In this document: one piece after another, positions 25,399-35,201 of the stretch
Layout: each line of letters starts with the position of its first letter
Numbering within the stretch: position 1 is the first letter of the stretch
Origin: Fluviicola sp.
Lineage (GTDB): Bacteria; Bacteroidota; Bacteroidia; Flavobacteriales_D; Crocinitomicaceae
Direction of reading: 5' to 3'
DNA length: 64,000 nucleotides
NCBI GenBank assembly: GCA_002734065.2
Contig: NVXU02000002.1
Span: 62,001 to 126,000, forward strand
Program-made: the position numbers and the translations under genes
Notes under the pieces: model-generated
What the model was told of the DNA's origin: nothing
Database searches by the model: none
The model's input: the letters and a program-made list of their open reading frames with translations, nothing else

Positions 25399-26853
25399 AT
25401 GGCAAATTATACAGAAGATGAGTTAGCACAAGACTTAGAAAATCAAGAATATAAATTTGGTTTTACGACCGATATTGATGCTGACCAAGCACCAAAAGGA
25501 CTCAACGAAGACATTATACGATTTATTTCTGCAAAAAAAGAAGAGCCAAATTGGATGCTAGAAAACCGTTTGGAGGCTTTTGAAATGTGGAAAAAGATGA
25601 CAGAACCAGATTGGGCACATGTAAAATACAAGAAACCCGATTTTCAAGACATTATTTATTATTCTGCACCAAAACAGACTAAAAAGTACGAAAGTTGGGA
25701 CGATGTTGATCCAGAAATGAAAGAAACCATGAAAAAATTGGGGATTTCTATGGAAGAACAAAAAAGGTTGACAGGAACAAACGTTGCTGTTGATTTTGTA
25801 ATGGATTCTGTTTCTGTAGCAACCTCATTCAAGGCAAAACTGAAAGAATTAGGAATCATTTTTTGTTCTTTCTCAGAAGCTGTTCAAGAATATCCTGAAT
25901 TAGTGAGAGAACACATGGGGACGGTTGTTCCAACAAGTGATAATTTCTACGCAGCATTAAATTCTGCTGTTTTTACAGATGGCTCTTTTTGCTACATCCC
26001 AAAAGGAGTGAGATGTCCAATGGAATTATCGACTTATTTTAGAATCAACGAAGGCGGAACAGGACAGTTTGAAAGAACATTGGTGATTGCCGATGAAGGT
26101 TCTTACGTTTCTTATTTAGAAGGTTGCACTGCACCTCAGCGAGACGAAAATCAGTTGCATGCGGCCGTTGTAGAATTAATCGCAAAGGACAATGCAGAAA
26201 TAAAATATTCGACTGTTCAAAACTGGTATCCTGGTGATAAGAATGGTTTGGGTGGAATTTTTAACTTCGTTACCAAACGTGGAATTTGCGGACTGAATTC
26301 AAAAATTTCATGGACGCAAGTTGAAACTGGTTCTGCCGTTACGTGGAAATATCCATCTTGTATTCTGAAGGGAGACAATTCTATTGGAGAATTCTATTCT
26401 GTGGCAGTAACCAACAATTATCAACAAGCAGATACGGGAACGAAAATGATTCATTTAGGCAAGAATACCAAGAGTACGATTATCTCGAAAGGTATTTCTG
26501 CTGGAAAATCACATAACTCTTATAGAGGTCTTGTTCAGATTCACAAGAACGCAACAAATTCACGAAATTTTTCGCAATGTGATTCTTTGCTAATGACGGA
26601 TGAGTGCGGTGCACATACCTTTCCGTACATTGAGTGTAAGAACAGCAGTTCAAAAATAGAACACGAAGCAACAACCTCTAAAATTGGTGAAGATCAAATT
26701 TTCTATTGCTTACAAAGAGGAATTAGTGAAGAAAAAGCAATCGGATTGATTGTCAATGGATATTGCAAAGAAGTATTGAATCAGTTACCAATGGAATTTG
26801 CTGTTGAAGCACAGAAATTACTGACGATAAGTTTAGAAGGAAGTGTGGGGTAG
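25399..26853 (+). CDS. sufB: Fe-S cluster assembly scaffold SufB
   Basis: SufB is the scaffold subunit of the SufBC2D complex on which Fe-S clusters are built. The 484-residue protein is of standard length, with the beta-helix core ('[20 protein letters not shown]', '[16 protein letters not shown]', '[14 protein letters not shown]') and the conserved C-terminal '[20 protein letters not shown]'. A 166-bp spacer separates it from sufC, unusual inside a suf operon. Confidence 0.96.
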   Translation: MANYTEDELAQDLENQEYKFGFTTDIDADQAPKGLNEDIIRFISAKKEEPNWMLENRLEAFEMWKKMTEPDWAHVKYKKPDFQDIIYYSAPKQTKKYESWDDVDPEMKETMKKLGISMEEQKRLTGTNVAVDFVMDSVSVATSFKAKLKELGIIFCSFSEAVQEYPELVREHMGTVVPTSDNFYAALNSAVFTDGSFCYIPKGVRCPMELSTYFRINEGGTGQFERTLVIADEGSYVSYLEGCTAPQRDENQLHAAVVELIAKDNAEIKYSTVQNWYPGDKNGLGGIFNFVTKRGICGLNSKISWTQVETGSAVTWKYPSCILKGDNSIGEFYSVAVTNNYQQADTGTKMIHLGKNTKSTIISKGISAGKSHNSYRGLVQIHKNATNSRNFSQCDSLLMTDECGAHTFPYIECKNSSSKIEHEATTSKIGEDQIFYCLQRGISEEKAIGLIVNGYCKEVLNQLPMEFAVEAQKLLTISLEGSVG

Positions 26854-27019
26854 CTTGTTAAGTGAGAAATGAGGAGTGAGGAGTTTTTAAGAAGATAGTT
26901 GTTAGAATTAGAAATGTCAAAATTGAGAGTTGACTTTCTAAAAGCTCGCAGAGCGTTTCTAACTATCTAAGAGCACTGCGTTTCTAAAGCGTAGCGTCTT
27001 TAAACAACAAAGAAAAAAA
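26854..27019 (+). repeat. sufB-sufC spacer with dispersed repeat
   Basis: Non-coding spacer inside the operon. It contains a purine-rich start (GAGGAGTGAGGAG), 'TTGTTAGAATTA' (26898-26909) and 'ACTTTCTAAAAGC' followed by two 'GCGTTTCTAA' motifs. The same motifs in the same order are found after sufD (29040-29140), so this looks like a dispersed intergenic repeat. No terminator or promoter is evident. Confidence 0.5.
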
Positions 27020-27772
27020 ATGATTGAAATTAAAAATTTACATGCTAAAATTGGCGATAAAGAGATTCTAAAAGGATTGAATCTAACTGTTAAAGCTGGA
27101 GAAATCCATGCGATTATGGGACCAAACGGTGCTGGTAAAAGTACATTGGCTTCCGTGTTGGCTGGAAGAGAAGATTACGAAGTAACGGAAGGAACTGTTG
27201 ATTTCGAAGGGACTGATTTATTGAATTTAGCAACGGAAGAAAGAGCTAGAGAAGGCCTATTCTTGGCATTTCAATACCCGATTGAGATTCCTGGTGTTTC
27301 GAATATCAACTTCTTGAGAACGGCAATCAACGAGATTAGAGAGTCTAAAAGGGAAAATCCTATTTCTGCAAAAGATTTCATGGCATTGGTTAGAGAGAAG
27401 TCGAAATTGGTAGAATTAGATCCAAAATTGGCTTCAAGAAGTGTCAATGAAGGATTTTCTGGCGGAGAAAAGAAACGAAACGAAATTTTTCAAATGGCGA
27501 TGTTGAATCCGAAGTTGGCGATTCTCGATGAGACGGATTCTGGATTAGATATCGATGCTTTGCGTGTGGTTGCAAATGGTGTTAACACCTTGAAGAGCGA
27601 CAAAAATGCAACCATCGTTATTACTCACTATCAACGTCTGCTCGATTACATCGTTCCTGATTTTGTGCATGTTTTATACGACGGCAAAATTGTAAAAACA
27701 GGAGGCAAAGAACTGGCGCTGAAATTAGAGGAGAAAGGATACGATTGGATTAAGGAAGAATTGGCAAACTAA
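27020..27772 (+). CDS. sufC: Fe-S cluster assembly ATPase SufC
   Basis: ABC-type ATPase that drives conformational change in SufB-SufD. The 250-residue protein shows Walker A 'GPNGAGKST', the Q-loop 'LAFQYPIEIPGV', the Suf-specific signature 'FSGGEKKRNEIFQM' and Walker B 'LAILDETDSGLD'. Six base pairs before sufD. Confidence 0.96.
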   Translation: MIEIKNLHAKIGDKEILKGLNLTVKAGEIHAIMGPNGAGKSTLASVLAGREDYEVTEGTVDFEGTDLLNLATEERAREGLFLAFQYPIEIPGVSNINFLRTAINEIRESKRENPISAKDFMALVREKSKLVELDPKLASRSVNEGFSGGEKKRNEIFQMAMLNPKLAILDETDSGLDIDALRVVANGVNTLKSDKNATIVITHYQRLLDYIVPDFVHVLYDGKIVKTGGKELALKLEEKGYDWIKEELAN

Positions 27773-27778
27773 GATCAA

Positions 27779-29029
27779 ATGGATGTAATTGCACATAAAA
27801 AAGTTGAACTTTCTTCTAAATTAGAAGTAACAAGCATTGCTATTTCAAGTGAGAACAAGAGAATGGCATTAGAGGTTCTGGAGAATACTCCCCTACCAAC
27901 TACTCGAACTGAAGCTTGGAAATATACGCGCGTTGCCAAAATTGGCAAGATTGCGTTTACCAATCAACAAGCAAAGGTTGCCAATATTGAAAAGTTTAAC
28001 ATTGATTCTTCGGCAGCAACTTTGGTGTTTGTGAATGGTCATTTTTCGGAAGAACTATCAAGCAATGAGTTGCCAAACGGAATTTCTTACTCCTTACTTT
28101 CTGAGTTGAAAGAATTACCTGCAACAAAATTAAAATTGGAGAATGAAATTTTCAATTCTCTCAATACGGCATATCTTACAGATGGAGTTCAAATCACGAT
28201 TGCTAAAAATACAGCCGTTGAAGCACCCGTTCAGATTTTGCACATCCTCAAAGGAACAGAAGTTATTTCCAACTTCAAAGTGATTGTGAATGCGGAAAAA
28301 TCATCGCAGGCACACATCATTCAAGGCTTTTTTTCTGAAGAAGGAGATAAGAAATTCTGCAATACAACTTCGGAAATCAATGTTGCGGAGAATGCTGTTT
28401 TATCAATTGATAAGATTCAATACGAAGACGAGCAATCCTTTCACATTAGTACTGAAGAAGTTTCGCAAGAGCGCAATTCTTTGTTCACGATTAACACCTC
28501 AACATTAAACGGGGGATTCGTTCGTAACAATTTGCATATCAACGTAAACGGTGAAAATTGCAACAGTGTTTTGAACGGCATCTACCTCACAAAGAATAAA
28601 CAACATATTGATAATCATACAATTGTTGATCACATTGCTGCACATTGCGAATCGCACGAGTTGTACAAAGGAGTGATGGATGATAAATCAACGGCGGTGT
28701 TTAACGGCAAAGTTTTCGTTCGTCCAAATGCACAAAAAATCAATGCTTTTCAATCGAATGGAAACGTGTTGTTGTCCGATGATGCAACGGTCAATTCTAA
28801 ACCTGAATTAGAAATTTATGCGGACGATGTTAAGTGCTCTCACGGATCTACAACAGGTCAGTTGGACGATGAAGCAATTTTTTATCTACGCGCAAGAGGT
28901 ATATCTAAACGTTCTGCTCATCAATTGATGGTTTCCGCATTTATCGGAGAAGTTTTGGACTTGATTAAGAATAAGAATGTTCGTTCTTACGTGGATGGAT
29001 TGCTGGAAGAAAGATTTGGGTGGGAATAG
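27779..29029 (+). CDS. sufD: Fe-S cluster assembly protein SufD
   Basis: Partner of SufB in the assembly complex. The 416-residue protein has the N-terminal 'TTRTEAWKYTRV', a beta-helix core, and the C-terminal SufD signature 'DVKCSHGSTTGQLDDEAIFY' with 'RARGISKRSAHQLM'. Last gene of the operon seen here; sufS and sufE, usually next in Bacteroidota, are not present downstream, where a convergent unrelated gene follows. Confidence 0.95.
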   Translation: MDVIAHKKVELSSKLEVTSIAISSENKRMALEVLENTPLPTTRTEAWKYTRVAKIGKIAFTNQQAKVANIEKFNIDSSAATLVFVNGHFSEELSSNELPNGISYSLLSELKELPATKLKLENEIFNSLNTAYLTDGVQITIAKNTAVEAPVQILHILKGTEVISNFKVIVNAEKSSQAHIIQGFFSEEGDKKFCNTTSEINVAENAVLSIDKIQYEDEQSFHISTEEVSQERNSLFTINTSTLNGGFVRNNLHINVNGENCNSVLNGIYLTKNKQHIDNHTIVDHIAAHCESHELYKGVMDDKSTAVFNGKVFVRPNAQKINAFQSNGNVLLSDDATVNSKPELEIYADDVKCSHGSTTGQLDDEAIFYLRARGISKRSAHQLMVSAFIGEVLDLIKNKNVRSYVDGLLEERFGWE

Positions 29030-29035
29030 AACGTT

Positions 29036-29140
29036 GATTCTTGTTAGAATTATGGATTATTATCGTGAGGAAAGCAATCTCGTCTAACTTTCTAAAAGCG
29101 TTAACGTTTCTAAATGACAAAAAGTGAGGCACGAGCGTTT
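29036..29140. repeat. Dispersed repeat after sufD, related to the sufB-sufC spacer
   Basis: Contains 'TTGTTAGAATTA', 'ACTTTCTAAAAGCG' and 'CGTTTCTAA' in the same order as 26898-26985. Lies between sufD and the convergent gene at 29147. Non-coding; no clear hairpin terminator. Confidence 0.45.
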
Positions 29141-29146
29141 CTTATT

Positions 29147-29722
29147 CTACTCCATAATTAAATCAAAACCTTCGTCATCATCGACATCTTCATTAAAATC
29201 TTTTAATTTCAGTGCGATTTCGCTCAAAATCACTGCTCGTTGTTCATCTTTGGGAGTATCGCTGGTCATGTAATTTTTGAGGTGACTTTCGCTTTCTAGC
29301 AAATCTTCTTCCATAAATGGACCTTCTAGGTTCTCAATGATCGTTAAACAGTCAATTGCTTCGAGAAAACTTCCGTGAATAGCAATAAAAACAAACTCAT
29401 CTACATATCCAGAAAAATCAATTTTGGTGTTCCAAATACTTGTGAGAATCAACTGTCTAATGTCCAAGAATTTCTCATCATCAATGATTGCCATTAATTC
29501 TCCCTTAACAGAAGTATCTTTCAAACTACTTAACAGTTCAATGATTTCGGTTTTATTCTTCTCGGAAATAGTTTTCAAAAGACGTTCTGCTAAGTGTCTA
29601 ATCACAGAAGAATCCCCGTTTGCTTCGAACGATTTTATTGCTTTAGACACCTTTTTCTCATCTTGTGAATTAAGATTTAAAATGATTGCATTCAATTTCT
29701 GTTGTTTCTTCGTTTCGGCCAT
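29147..29722 (-). CDS. Hypothetical alpha-helical (HEAT-like) protein
   Basis: A 191-residue acidic, all-helical cytoplasmic protein ending in an Asp/Glu-rich tail ('EDVDDDEGFD'). Repeating helix pairs such as 'VIRHLAERLLKTISEKNKTE' and 'LMAIIDDEKFLDIRQLILTS' suggest HEAT-like repeats. No catalytic residues or known family recognised. It stands alone, convergent with sufD and divergent from the lipoprotein gene. Confidence 0.6.
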   Translation of the reverse strand: MAETKKQQKLNAIILNLNSQDEKKVSKAIKSFEANGDSSVIRHLAERLLKTISEKNKTEIIELLSSLKDTSVKGELMAIIDDEKFLDIRQLILTSIWNTKIDFSGYVDEFVFIAIHGSFLEAIDCLTIIENLEGPFMEEDLLESESHLKNYMTSDTPKDEQRAVILSEIALKLKDFNEDVDDDEGFDLIME

Positions 29723-29812
29723 TTCGGAATATTTTTCTGCAAAATTACAGCATTTAGTTAAGATAAAGGAAGAAGTATGCGAGAATTCTGCAACAATTAA
29801 TATCTTTATTCA

Positions 29813-30766
29813 ATGAATCGTTTGGGAGCAACATTAATCTTGGTCATTTTCACTGCAATAACTGCGCTACTCAACTCTTGTTCTATTGAAACGGCAAAAC
29901 CAAGTGAGAATAAACAATTGACCATTCTGTCTGACTATCTTGACAATTCTGACACTACTTTTTTTAGGAAATTCATTGCAGAAGAGAATATTTCTTTGGA
30001 GATTATCAACATGGAAGCGAATAAAATTATTGGTCTGATGCGTAATCAAGGAAATAATGTCCAGGCGGATTTAATTCTAGTGCAATCTTTATTCGATGTC
30101 TATAGGATGCAAAAAAGAGAAATATTGCAACAAATTTATTTTAAAGAGGAGTTGCATCCTTCTATACAGAAAATCAGTTCGTCTAAATTCAATTTTGTAG
30201 GTTTTGGATTAGACCCTTATATAATTGCGAACAGCGATGGTCTAAAAGCGAGGACATATAACGATTTACTCAGACTCAAACACTTCAATCTTCTTCCAAA
30301 AAGAGAATTGATTCCGATGTTGGCGCCTATATCTTCAAAATTAAAAAAAGTAAAAGCAAACCGTTGGATTAGGGATTTTAGTGAGAACAGTCTAACAGAA
30401 AAAAACTTTGTGGATTCAAATCTTTCGAAATTGCCAATTTTAACAACTTACCGGGAATATACAACAAACGAAAACACGCTTTATAATTTCGAGAATCGTT
30501 TTTTAACCTACCCTAATGCTCGTTCAAATGGTTCATTTTACAATGTACATTCAATGAGTATCGTAAAGCAAGCGCAAAATTATTCTTTAGCTAAGAAGTT
30601 TATTCTTTTTTATACTTTGGAAGAAAATAATCTTCTGTTGAACAAGAAAAATCACACTGTGCCAGTTCTTGGAGAGTCCAGTCAATTTCGAAAGTACAAA
30701 GAATTGCCAGAGAAATTAATGTACTATTATCAGACTGTTGAGCGTGTTTTGCAAAAGATAGACTAA
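29813..30766 (+). CDS. Lipoprotein resembling a periplasmic substrate-binding protein
   Basis: A 317-residue lipoprotein with lipobox 'ALLNSCS' (Cys at residue 23). The mature part, with 'LTILSDYLDNSDTTFFRKF', 'VQADLILVQSLFDVYRMQK' and a later 'YNDLLRLKHFNLLPKR', follows the layout of type 2 periplasmic binding proteins of the FbpA/iron-transport kind, where 'ADVVLTVDAGNLYRAKEAG' style segments occur. It is shorter and diverged and has no permease or ATPase nearby, so transport is uncertain. A TATCTTTA precedes the ATG closely. Confidence 0.5.
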   Translation: MNRLGATLILVIFTAITALLNSCSIETAKPSENKQLTILSDYLDNSDTTFFRKFIAEENISLEIINMEANKIIGLMRNQGNNVQADLILVQSLFDVYRMQKREILQQIYFKEELHPSIQKISSSKFNFVGFGLDPYIIANSDGLKARTYNDLLRLKHFNLLPKRELIPMLAPISSKLKKVKANRWIRDFSENSLTEKNFVDSNLSKLPILTTYREYTTNENTLYNFENRFLTYPNARSNGSFYNVHSMSIVKQAQNYSLAKKFILFYTLEENNLLLNKKNHTVPVLGESSQFRKYKELPEKLMYYYQTVERVLQKID

Positions 30767-30830
30767 TTTTCATCTGCAAAAACTTTGAGTTTAACGGATA
30801 ATTGTGTAAACTTGTCTAACTTATTCCAAG

Positions 30831-31355
30831 ATGCATAGACGACGAGAACTAATTCAAGATCTTTCTAATCGTAAAAGAATTTGCATTCTTCCTAAAAATT
30901 ATGTCGTAAAAGTTAGAGTTTCATTACTAACCATTCTTCTGCTAATAGCTTCCATCGATTTTTTCCTTCTGTTTTCTTCTCGCTTAACTTTTGTGAAATT
31001 AGGAGTAGTTATGCTGATTACAATAGCTGCATTTATATTTTATGCTTTCTGCATGAAGAAAATTAAATCTGCAACCATTAAAGGAGACACATTGATTGTT
31101 AATTCTCTGAATAAGAAAAGTAAGGTTGCCTCATTGAGAAGTATTAAAAATGTAAAAACTAAATCCTTTGCGGGGCTACAATTGACAAGTCTTAATTATT
31201 CTCTCGATGGTCGTGTTGAAAACGCGTTGTTTATAGGTCATGCTTCTTATCTTCCTTTTTCTCCTGAAAACACCATCAAAGAGGCTGTGAAATTGAGTAA
31301 AAAAAGAAAGGCAAACCTTAAGCCGGGTCCTGTGTCTGCAAAAAAAATTGCATAG
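30831..31355 (+). CDS. Hypothetical membrane protein, 174 aa
   Basis: Two hydrophobic helices (about residues 29-49 and 55-76) followed by a basic cytoplasmic domain of ~95 residues with PH-like beta strands ('IKSATIKGDTLIVNSLNKKS') and a Lys-rich end. No family recognised. The stop codon overlaps the 3' end of the convergent RNase P RNA gene. Confidence 0.55.
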   Translation: MHRRRELIQDLSNRKRICILPKNYVVKVRVSLLTILLLIASIDFFLLFSSRLTFVKLGVVMLITIAAFIFYAFCMKKIKSATIKGDTLIVNSLNKKSKVASLRSIKNVKTKSFAGLQLTSLNYSLDGRVENALFIGHASYLPFSPENTIKEAVKLSKKRKANLKPGPVSAKKIA

Positions 31356-31664
31356 TCTATCATTTATCTAGTTCCGAAATCACTCTCGGAATCCATCAAT
31401 CTACCCACCTAGTCGAACGAGCAATTCTCAAGCCCAGGTTTACATGATTTTTCAGCCTGTGAGGTTTACCAAGCGATTATTGTCACCAACAATCCGGTGA
31501 GCTCTTACCCCACCTTTTCACCTTTTCCAACAACTTGCGTTTTTGGTAGTCTTCCTTTCTGTGGCACTTTCTGTCACATCCTAGGATGCGCCTTCCCGTT
31601 AAGAAGCACAGTACTCTTTGCTGCCCAGACTTTCCTCTTTGCAATCAATGCAAAGCGATAGACT
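31354..31664 (-). ncRNA. rnpB: RNase P RNA, bacterial type A
   Basis: Catalytic RNA of RNase P, which trims tRNA 5' ends. On the minus strand the 5' end AGTCTATC (31657-31664) is the exact complement of the 3' end GATAGACT (31354-31361), forming helix P1. Between them are the universally conserved 'GAGGAAAGTCTGGGC' (P4 5' side), 'ACAGAAAG', 'GGTAAACCTCAC' and 'AGATAAATGATAG' segments. About 311 nt. The ends may differ by a few bases. Transcribed from a TAACTTTG box just upstream; the 3' end meets the stop codon of the convergent gene. Confidence 0.95.
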
Positions 31665-31681
31665 GGTTTACCTTTCAGGTG

Positions 31682-31689
31682 CAAAGTTA
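31682..31689 (-). promoter_or_regulatory. -7 box (TAACTTTG) of rnpB
   Basis: On the minus strand TAACTTTG fits TAnnTTTG and lies 18 bp before the RNA start. A TTTTG at 31705-31709 is 15 bp further up, closer than usual. The promoter overlaps the end of the preceding gene. Confidence 0.5.
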
Positions 31690-31693
31690 CACT

Positions 31694-32773
31694 TTAGTTT
31701 TTTACAAAAGAATTAATCAGAGGAGTTCCTTTGGAATTTACAAGAACAGTATATGTTCCTATTGATAATTTAGAAATATCAATAGTGTTGGAATTTGAAT
31801 CAATAGCACCATTTAAGACTAGCGCACCATCAATGTTGAATACACTAAAAGTAGATGCTCCCTCAAGGTTGTCAATTTTAATGAAATCACTGCTCGGATT
31901 CGGATAAATCTTCAATTTACCATCTAATTCTTCCAAACTTGCGCTCAAGTTGATGTCCTTGTATTCAATACTTGTTACTTGCTCATTGCCTTGAATTATA
32001 GAAGTAATAATTCTAAGAATAGGTTCTTGTTCTCCAACAGCAATCCATTCATATTCATGACTGTCAGGTATTGGTAATTCTATCGCAATTGGAAAGCCTT
32101 GAATTTCAAAAATCAAGGAGTCTAGTTCTGTAATAAAATGATCTATTCTGAGAACGTCAAAAGTTCCATAAGGAGTGGTGATACTGCCCCATCCATCAAC
32201 AACAGAGTTTCTTTGTCTGTATTGAATCCAAACACCATTAAATACAGGATTCATATCCAATTTGGAATATCCTCGAGAATAATAAGTATCATTAAAATTC
32301 AACGGGAATTTATACCGTGTTTCGATCGTATCTGATTTAAAAGGAATTTCTGTTCCTTCCACAACTACAGATAAACCAACAGATGTTATCGAATCTGCGC
32401 TGTTCTTACTATACGCATTGACATCTGTAATCGATACAGGTAAGAAATTTGAAATTTGGTCCAAAGGCAACGCATCTGACGGCAGATAATTCGTCGCCTT
32501 ATAATCAGAAGGAGCGAAAGAACCAAAAACAAACTGCACTAAAAAAGAAGCCCCTGAAACGAGTTGATAATCTCTGACTGTCTGTCCGGTTGCAGTTAAA
32601 TTAGAAAAATCCCATGTTTGATTTGCACCTGTAGTTACATAATCAATAGCAGGGTCAGTCGCTGTTGAGGTTGCTGTGATGTCTCCTCCATCTGCGAAAT
32701 CAGAGTTTGAAATTGTTATTTGAGATGTCCCAAAAAAAGGAACAAATAGAGTTAATAGGTAGAAGTATTTCAT
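31694..32773 (-). CDS. Type IX secreted protein with C-terminal sorting domain
   Basis: A 359-residue exported protein. The ATG at 32771-32773 gives a clear signal peptide ('YFYLLTLFVPFFGTSQ'); the upstream extension is discarded. The C-terminal ~75 residues form the type IX sorting domain ('LKIYPNPSSDFIKI', 'STFSVFNIDGALVLNG', 'SIGTYTVLVNSKG'), which sends the protein through the type IX machinery to the surface. The central 250 residues are beta-rich and unrecognised. Last gene of the sigma factor operon, 31 bp after the lipoprotein gene. Confidence 0.85.
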   Translation of the reverse strand: MKYFYLLTLFVPFFGTSQITISNSDFADGGDITATSTATDPAIDYVTTGANQTWDFSNLTATGQTVRDYQLVSGASFLVQFVFGSFAPSDYKATNYLPSDALPLDQISNFLPVSITDVNAYSKNSADSITSVGLSVVVEGTEIPFKSDTIETRYKFPLNFNDTYYSRGYSKLDMNPVFNGVWIQYRQRNSVVDGWGSITTPYGTFDVLRIDHFITELDSLIFEIQGFPIAIELPIPDSHEYEWIAVGEQEPILRIITSIIQGNEQVTSIEYKDINLSASLEELDGKLKIYPNPSSDFIKIDNLEGASTFSVFNIDGALVLNGAIDSNSNTIDISKLSIGTYTVLVNSKGTPLINSFVKN

Positions 32774-32804
32774 TTTAGTTTTTTTTATCGCTTGCAAAGT
32801 AGGG

Positions 32805-33878
32805 TTATTTGACTTCAAATCCAAAAATCGTTGAGAATGACAATGGAATATCAACTCCACCAGCCGCAGATCTTACTTTACAAGAAACATCCGCGTCCAC
32901 CTTGTAGACTTTGTTTCCAGCATTGTTCAGTCCATAATATTCAAACGAATTTATTTGAATCGTTGACGCACTATTATCTGCTAACTCTGATTCATAAATC
33001 ATTCCATTTGAGGTTAATTTAACCAAAATGTTAAAATCCTGAAGAATATTGACCGAAGATTCCTCAAAAAACGTAAAGTCCTCTATGGACCTAAGGTAAT
33101 TTGGAGAACTGTCCACCAATACTGACCTCGTCCGTGTAGCACCATTCGTATAGATTATTTCTGCTCTAATTTCGTTAATACCACCCAAAATATCAATACC
33201 AATACTATCTGCAACTTGAGGTAGGAGTACATTGTTTAAATACCAAGTAACCGATTGTATCGGAACATTTCCCATTGGAATCCAAAGTGAGGCTGTAGAA
33301 TCTGAGTATTCAAGATAATTCAGCGGTTCATTTACAGAACGCTCATATCCCAAAATAAGGTCATTTGTCAAAGATGCTGAAGAACCATCCATATAAGAGA
33401 TGTTTGCCGTCACATTATAATGTCCTGGGTTCATTATCGGCACTGTTACTCCAAGGCTCATGCCATCCACAACCCAATCAATTGATTGAATAAATGTACT
33501 GTTTGAGAAGTAGTTTGCACTTAAAGTTGTAATTGGTGTTGTCATTTTTTCAGAAAAAGTAGGAGTAAGAGACATACCGCTCTCAAAATCAGCATTCATC
33601 TTATCTATTTGACCATTATAAATCCCTAATTCTATTCCAAAGTTATTATTTGCTAATTCTCCCGAGGCAACCTCCACTCCATACACTACATTGGTCATGG
33701 TGTACATATAAGCATCATCGTCTCCAGCTACCACTGAAAATGACTGAGCACCAAAATTACCAGAGGCCATGAACACAGGGTCGGTTGACTCTGGCGGTAA
33801 TAGTTTATCCTTCTTACATGCAGAAAAAGTAAACACACCTAGCGTAATCAGTAGTAAAAATATGTTCTTAGTTTTCAT
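32805..33878 (-). CDS. Lipoprotein with PKD-like segments
   Basis: A 357-residue lipoprotein: lipobox 'FTFSACKKDK' with Cys at residue 21. The mature part has at least two Ig/PKD-like segments ('IDWVVDGMSLGVTVPIMNPG' and 'VTWYLNNVLLP'), which suggests a surface or periplasmic scaffold. The start codon directly abuts the stop of the previous gene, showing co-transcription. Function unknown. Confidence 0.65.
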   Translation of the reverse strand: MKTKNIFLLLITLGVFTFSACKKDKLLPPESTDPVFMASGNFGAQSFSVVAGDDDAYMYTMTNVVYGVEVASGELANNNFGIELGIYNGQIDKMNADFESGMSLTPTFSEKMTTPITTLSANYFSNSTFIQSIDWVVDGMSLGVTVPIMNPGHYNVTANISYMDGSSASLTNDLILGYERSVNEPLNYLEYSDSTASLWIPMGNVPIQSVTWYLNNVLLPQVADSIGIDILGGINEIRAEIIYTNGATRTRSVLVDSSPNYLRSIEDFTFFEESSVNILQDFNILVKLTSNGMIYESELADNSASTIQINSFEYYGLNNAGNKVYKVDADVSCKVRSAAGGVDIPLSFSTIFGFEVK

Positions 33879-35201
33879 TTATTTTCTAAAATTAATCGAT
33901 TTTCTTAAATACAATTGTCCATCTATTGGCAAGACACTATTTTCTCCATTGATAGATGCAGCATCTACTAATGGCATAATTTGAGCACCGATGTTTATAC
34001 CGACTGTGACCCCAGATTTAAAGTCATAAGAATAACCCAACATTGGTTTAATTCCGAATCTATAAATTCCGTCAGAATAGCCGTAAAAGTTTTCCGTAGT
34101 GTAGTTGTCCTCATCGTCATTAATCCTATAATTAACTTTTGAACCCACAATGTACGAAGGTCTCACCCCAACACTCACTGTGCTATTGCCAAATCTATAA
34201 CCTATAGAAAGATCAGCTTCAAGAGAAAATAATTCTCTAAATTTTAAATCATAATTATACACCTCTGAACCAAAGCCATATACTTTTGCTTGCCTGCTTA
34301 AAACCAAATCATCGTAAATGGACCAAATGCCATTTAGACCAGTAGTAAAAACAAAACGACCCTTGTTAAAGTTTGCACCAATCCCTACCCCCATCGAATA
34401 GGAAAGTCTATCAGATGGTGTGATCATGGATTGTGATAATCCACCCAACGCTTGAATGTAAAAGGTAGAACGAGTTGGCATTTGTAAATCTTGAAATAGC
34501 TTTGCTAACTCTTGATTGCGATTAACTTCTATTACTGAAAGTTCTGCGGTAGATAATGCGTCAATTGAACCTTGATCTGATTGTTTGCTTGAGAAGTCTT
34601 CTTGTGTTTCTTGCTTATCATCGACTTGATTATTCACGAGGTTTTGGTTATTATTGAGAGCAACTTTCTCATTAGAATCACTCTTAGATTCACCTTTACT
34701 ATCTGTCACATCGATTGATTGACCAACATTGTTTACTTTCAAATAATTCTTGTTAACTCCTGAATTATTGCTCTTTTGAGAACTTGATGTTCCTTGCTTG
34801 TCAGTTTTTACTTTTTTCTGTTGTGTCTCCGTCGATTGATTTCCCGCTTGAGAATCACTCCCCACATTCTCGGAAGAAATTTCATTATTTGGAATATCCG
34901 TTTTTGTAAGCTTATTCTTTGTTAGCGTTGATTTCTCATTCAATGTAGTTGTATCGTTCTCATTGTTTGCAAGCAATGTCGTTGCTTCTTCATTGATTGC
35001 GTTACTACTCCCATTAATAACCGGAGCAAAAACGAGTAAACCAATAAATAATAGCGGAATAACTAACCAAAGTACTCCCCCTTCTTTTTTAGGTGGCAAC
35101 ATCGCCTCCAATTCTTTCCAATAGGCATCTTTGTACTCGAAAGAAGCATTATTGGCGTTATTTTGAAATAACTTGTCTATTTCTTTATCTGTCAAACTCA
35201 T
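33879..35201 (-). CDS. Inner-membrane anchored protein with outer-membrane barrel-like domain, likely sigma factor regulator
   Basis: A 440-residue protein starting at the ATG at 35201 that overlaps the sigma factor stop (ATGA). Residues 1-40 are a short cytoplasmic helix-rich segment ('LTDKEIDKLFQNNA', 'AYWKELEAMLP'), 44-62 a membrane helix, about 70-225 a Ser/Asn/Gln/Lys-rich linker, and about 235-440 a beta-rich domain of outer-membrane porin type ('FYIQALGGLSQSM', 'DLSIGYRFGNSTVSVGVRPS'). This layout could link both membranes. Position right after an ECF sigma factor suggests an anti-sigma-like role for the N-terminus; that is inference. Confidence 0.65.
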   Translation of the reverse strand: MSLTDKEIDKLFQNNANNASFEYKDAYWKELEAMLPPKKEGGVLWLVIPLLFIGLLVFAPVINGSSNAINEEATTLLANNENDTTTLNEKSTLTKNKLTKTDIPNNEISSENVGSDSQAGNQSTETQQKKVKTDKQGTSSSQKSNNSGVNKNYLKVNNVGQSIDVTDSKGESKSDSNEKVALNNNQNLVNNQVDDKQETQEDFSSKQSDQGSIDALSTAELSVIEVNRNQELAKLFQDLQMPTRSTFYIQALGGLSQSMITPSDRLSYSMGVGIGANFNKGRFVFTTGLNGIWSIYDDLVLSRQAKVYGFGSEVYNYDLKFRELFSLEADLSIGYRFGNSTVSVGVRPSYIVGSKVNYRINDDEDNYTTENFYGYSDGIYRFGIKPMLGYSYDFKSGVTVGINIGAQIMPLVDAASINGENSVLPIDGQLYLRKSINFRK

